From NCBI GenBank assembly GCA_016926695.1, contig JAFGOB010000175.1:1-64000 (forward strand): a DNA stretch of 64,000 nucleotides, in the 5' to 3' direction. The translations under genes were made by a program, and so were the position numbers. The notes below the pieces were generated by a model. It was not told the DNA's origin, made no database searches, and saw only the letters and a list, made by a program, of their open reading frames with translations. Source of the stretch: Dehalococcoidales bacterium. GTDB lineage: Bacteria; Chloroflexota; Dehalococcoidia; Dehalococcoidales; UBA3254. Shown piece after piece: positions 62,771 to 64,000 of this stretch (within the stretch, counting starts at the first letter, position 1; each line of letters starts with the position of its first letter).

Positions 62771-64000
62771 TTAATTGCCGGAGAGCGTCTCATACATATG
62801 ATAGTAAGTCCCTTTTCTGGCAATAAGCTCGCTGTGGCTGCCACTCTCAACAATACGGCCGTGTTCAAGGAAAATAATGTTGTCGGCCTCGGTTATCGTT
62901 GAAAGCCGGTGAGCGATGATTACACATGTTCTTGTCCCGGACATACTGTGCAGAGATGCCTGCATAATACGTTCCGTATCGGTATCTACGCTGGATGTGG
63001 CCTCGTCAAGAATAATAATTGGCGGCTTCAGCAGAATAGCCCTGGCCAGGCATATGAGCTGGCGTTGACCGGCGCTAAGGCTTCCGCCTCTCTCTCCCAC
63101 CATGGTATCGTAGCCGTGCTCCAGTCGTTTGATAAACTCATGTGCTCCGGCGGCTTTTGCGGCTTCAATTACCTCTTCATGAGTAGCTTCCGTCCGCCCG
63201 TATTTGATATTGCTTTCGATACTGCCGGAAAAAAGGAATGGGTCCTGAGGGACAACGCTGATCTGTCTTCGCAGTGATTCCTGTGTAACGGACCTTACGT
63301 CATAGCTGTCGATAAGTACTGATCCTTCGCTCACATCGTAAAAACGCGTGATAAGGTTTGTCAGGCTGCTCTTCCCTGCGCCCGTTCTTCCGGCAATGGC
63401 TACGGTCCGGCCCGGTTCGATGGTGAAATCCAGGTCGTGTAAAACCTCCGTACCGGGTATATAGGAGAAGCTGACATGATCGAACCTGATTTCTCCTTTT
63501 ACTGCCGGTATATTCTCCGCATGAGGTCTGTCTTGGATAAGAGGATTGACATCCAGCAGTTCAAAAATGCGTGAAGCGGAGGCCATGGCCCTCTGTATTT
63601 GAGTATACAGCATGATAAGCTCCATTACTGGCATAAAAAAGCGCTGGACGTAAAGAAGAAATGCCACTATGGTACCGACATCCGTTTTCCCTTCCAGTAC
63701 CTGGAAACCTCCGAAGACCAGCACCAGGGAATAGGCTGTATTGGTCAGGATGTTGTTAACCGGCATCATAAAGGCCTGGAGCCTGGCTGCCTCTACGTTG
63801 GCATCCAGATGTTCTTTGTTGGCTGTATCGAATTGTCTGAGGTTTTCCCTTTCCCTGGAAAGGCTCTGTGTTACTCTGACCCCTGAAATACCTTCCTGAA
63901 GCTGATCATTGACTATAGCGATCTTTTGCCGGACTTTAAGAAAAGCCCGGCGGGCCCTTCTTTGCCAAATGATGATAATCAATATCAAAACCGGTACAAC
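62771..64000 (-). CDS. ABC exporter, membrane plus ATPase (partial)
   Basis: The C-terminal part of an ABCB-type half exporter; the open frame runs past the right window edge, so the start is missing. About 410 residues are seen: the end of the six-helix membrane domain (coupling helix region SGVRVTQSLSRERENLRQF and later helices) and an ATPase with Walker A GRTGAGKS, signature LSAGQRQL, Walker B IIILDEATSSVD and the H-loop AHRLST. It probably works as a homo- or heterodimer with a partner gene outside the window. The substrate is unknown. Confidence 0.9.
   Translation of the reverse strand, partial: VVPVLILIIIIWQRRARRAFLKVRQKIAIVNDQLQEGISGVRVTQSLSRERENLRQFDTANKEHLDANVEAARLQAFMMPVNNILTNTAYSLVLVFGGFQVLEGKTDVGTIVAFLLYVQRFFMPVMELIMLYTQIQRAMASASRIFELLDVNPLIQDRPHAENIPAVKGEIRFDHVSFSYIPGTEVLHDLDFTIEPGRTVAIAGRTGAGKSSLTNLITRFYDVSEGSVLIDSYDVRSVTQESLRRQISVVPQDPFLFSGSIESNIKYGRTEATHEEVIEAAKAAGAHEFIKRLEHGYDTMVGERGGSLSAGQRQLICLARAILLKPPIIILDEATSSVDTDTERIMQASLHSMSGTRTCVIIAHRLSTITEADNIIFLEHGRIVESGSHSELIARKGTYYHMYETLSGN

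Overview
The window is about 64 kb of bacterial chromosome of roughly balanced base composition. It suggests an anaerobic, single-membrane member of the Chloroflexota (Dehalococcoidia-like). The reasons are a cytoplasmic-type molybdo/tungsto-oxidoreductase with NrfD and ferredoxin partners, a tungstate transporter, lipoproteins with lipoboxes, surface proteins with Thr/Pro-rich linkers and C-terminal membrane tails, TRAP and branched-chain amino-acid type transporters, and no outer-membrane genes. This placement is inference; no rRNA, tRNA or marker phylogeny is available here.

Left part (1-8.8 kb, all minus strand): a three-gene bis-MGD oxidoreductase operon (ferredoxin, NrfD-like membrane subunit, catalytic subunit; PadBCD/acetylene-hydratase-like), then wtpABC for tungstate/molybdate uptake, co-transcribed with two small surface-anchored proteins of the SUOX-like (oxidoreductase molybdopterin-binding fold) type.

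Surface module (9.0-18.2 kb): two secreted SUOX-like proteins that end in type-I-like dockerins, a 982-residue protein with one cohesin, a membrane-anchored Ig-like protein, and a membrane-anchored protein with two cohesins. This looks like a miniature non-cellulosomal cohesin-dockerin scaffold. It displays SUOX-like domains rather than glycoside hydrolases and lies directly beside tungstate uptake. It is the strongest candidate for an undescribed system in the window.

Middle (18.7-39.7 kb): a flavodoxin, a divergent TRAP transporter with a long structured leader, housekeeping and defence-type genes (ABC-F, CYTH-like, CPBP protease, GNAT, a CDF-like protein without the usual metal ligands), and a dispersed partner-switching signalling set. 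That set consists of an RsbW-GNAT fusion, a Cache-HAMP-PP2C phosphatase overlapping an NMT1-like lipoprotein, an RsbW kinase, a STAS antagonist with a TPP enzyme between the last two, and two orphan Cache lipoproteins.

Right part (40-64 kb): two bicupins, ACT plus DUF711, a shikimate-kinase-like protein, a DksA-like protein, an aminotransferase, a second epimerase, a flavin reductase, mutS, a TetR/MMPL pair with a readable promoter and operator, a prpD-livKGFHM operon, and an ABC exporter cut by the window end. Two copies of an 86-bp MITE-like element lie at 30.9 and 59.6 kb; the second supplies the last codons and stop of livK. No CRISPR array, tRNA, rRNA or insertion-sequence transposase was seen.
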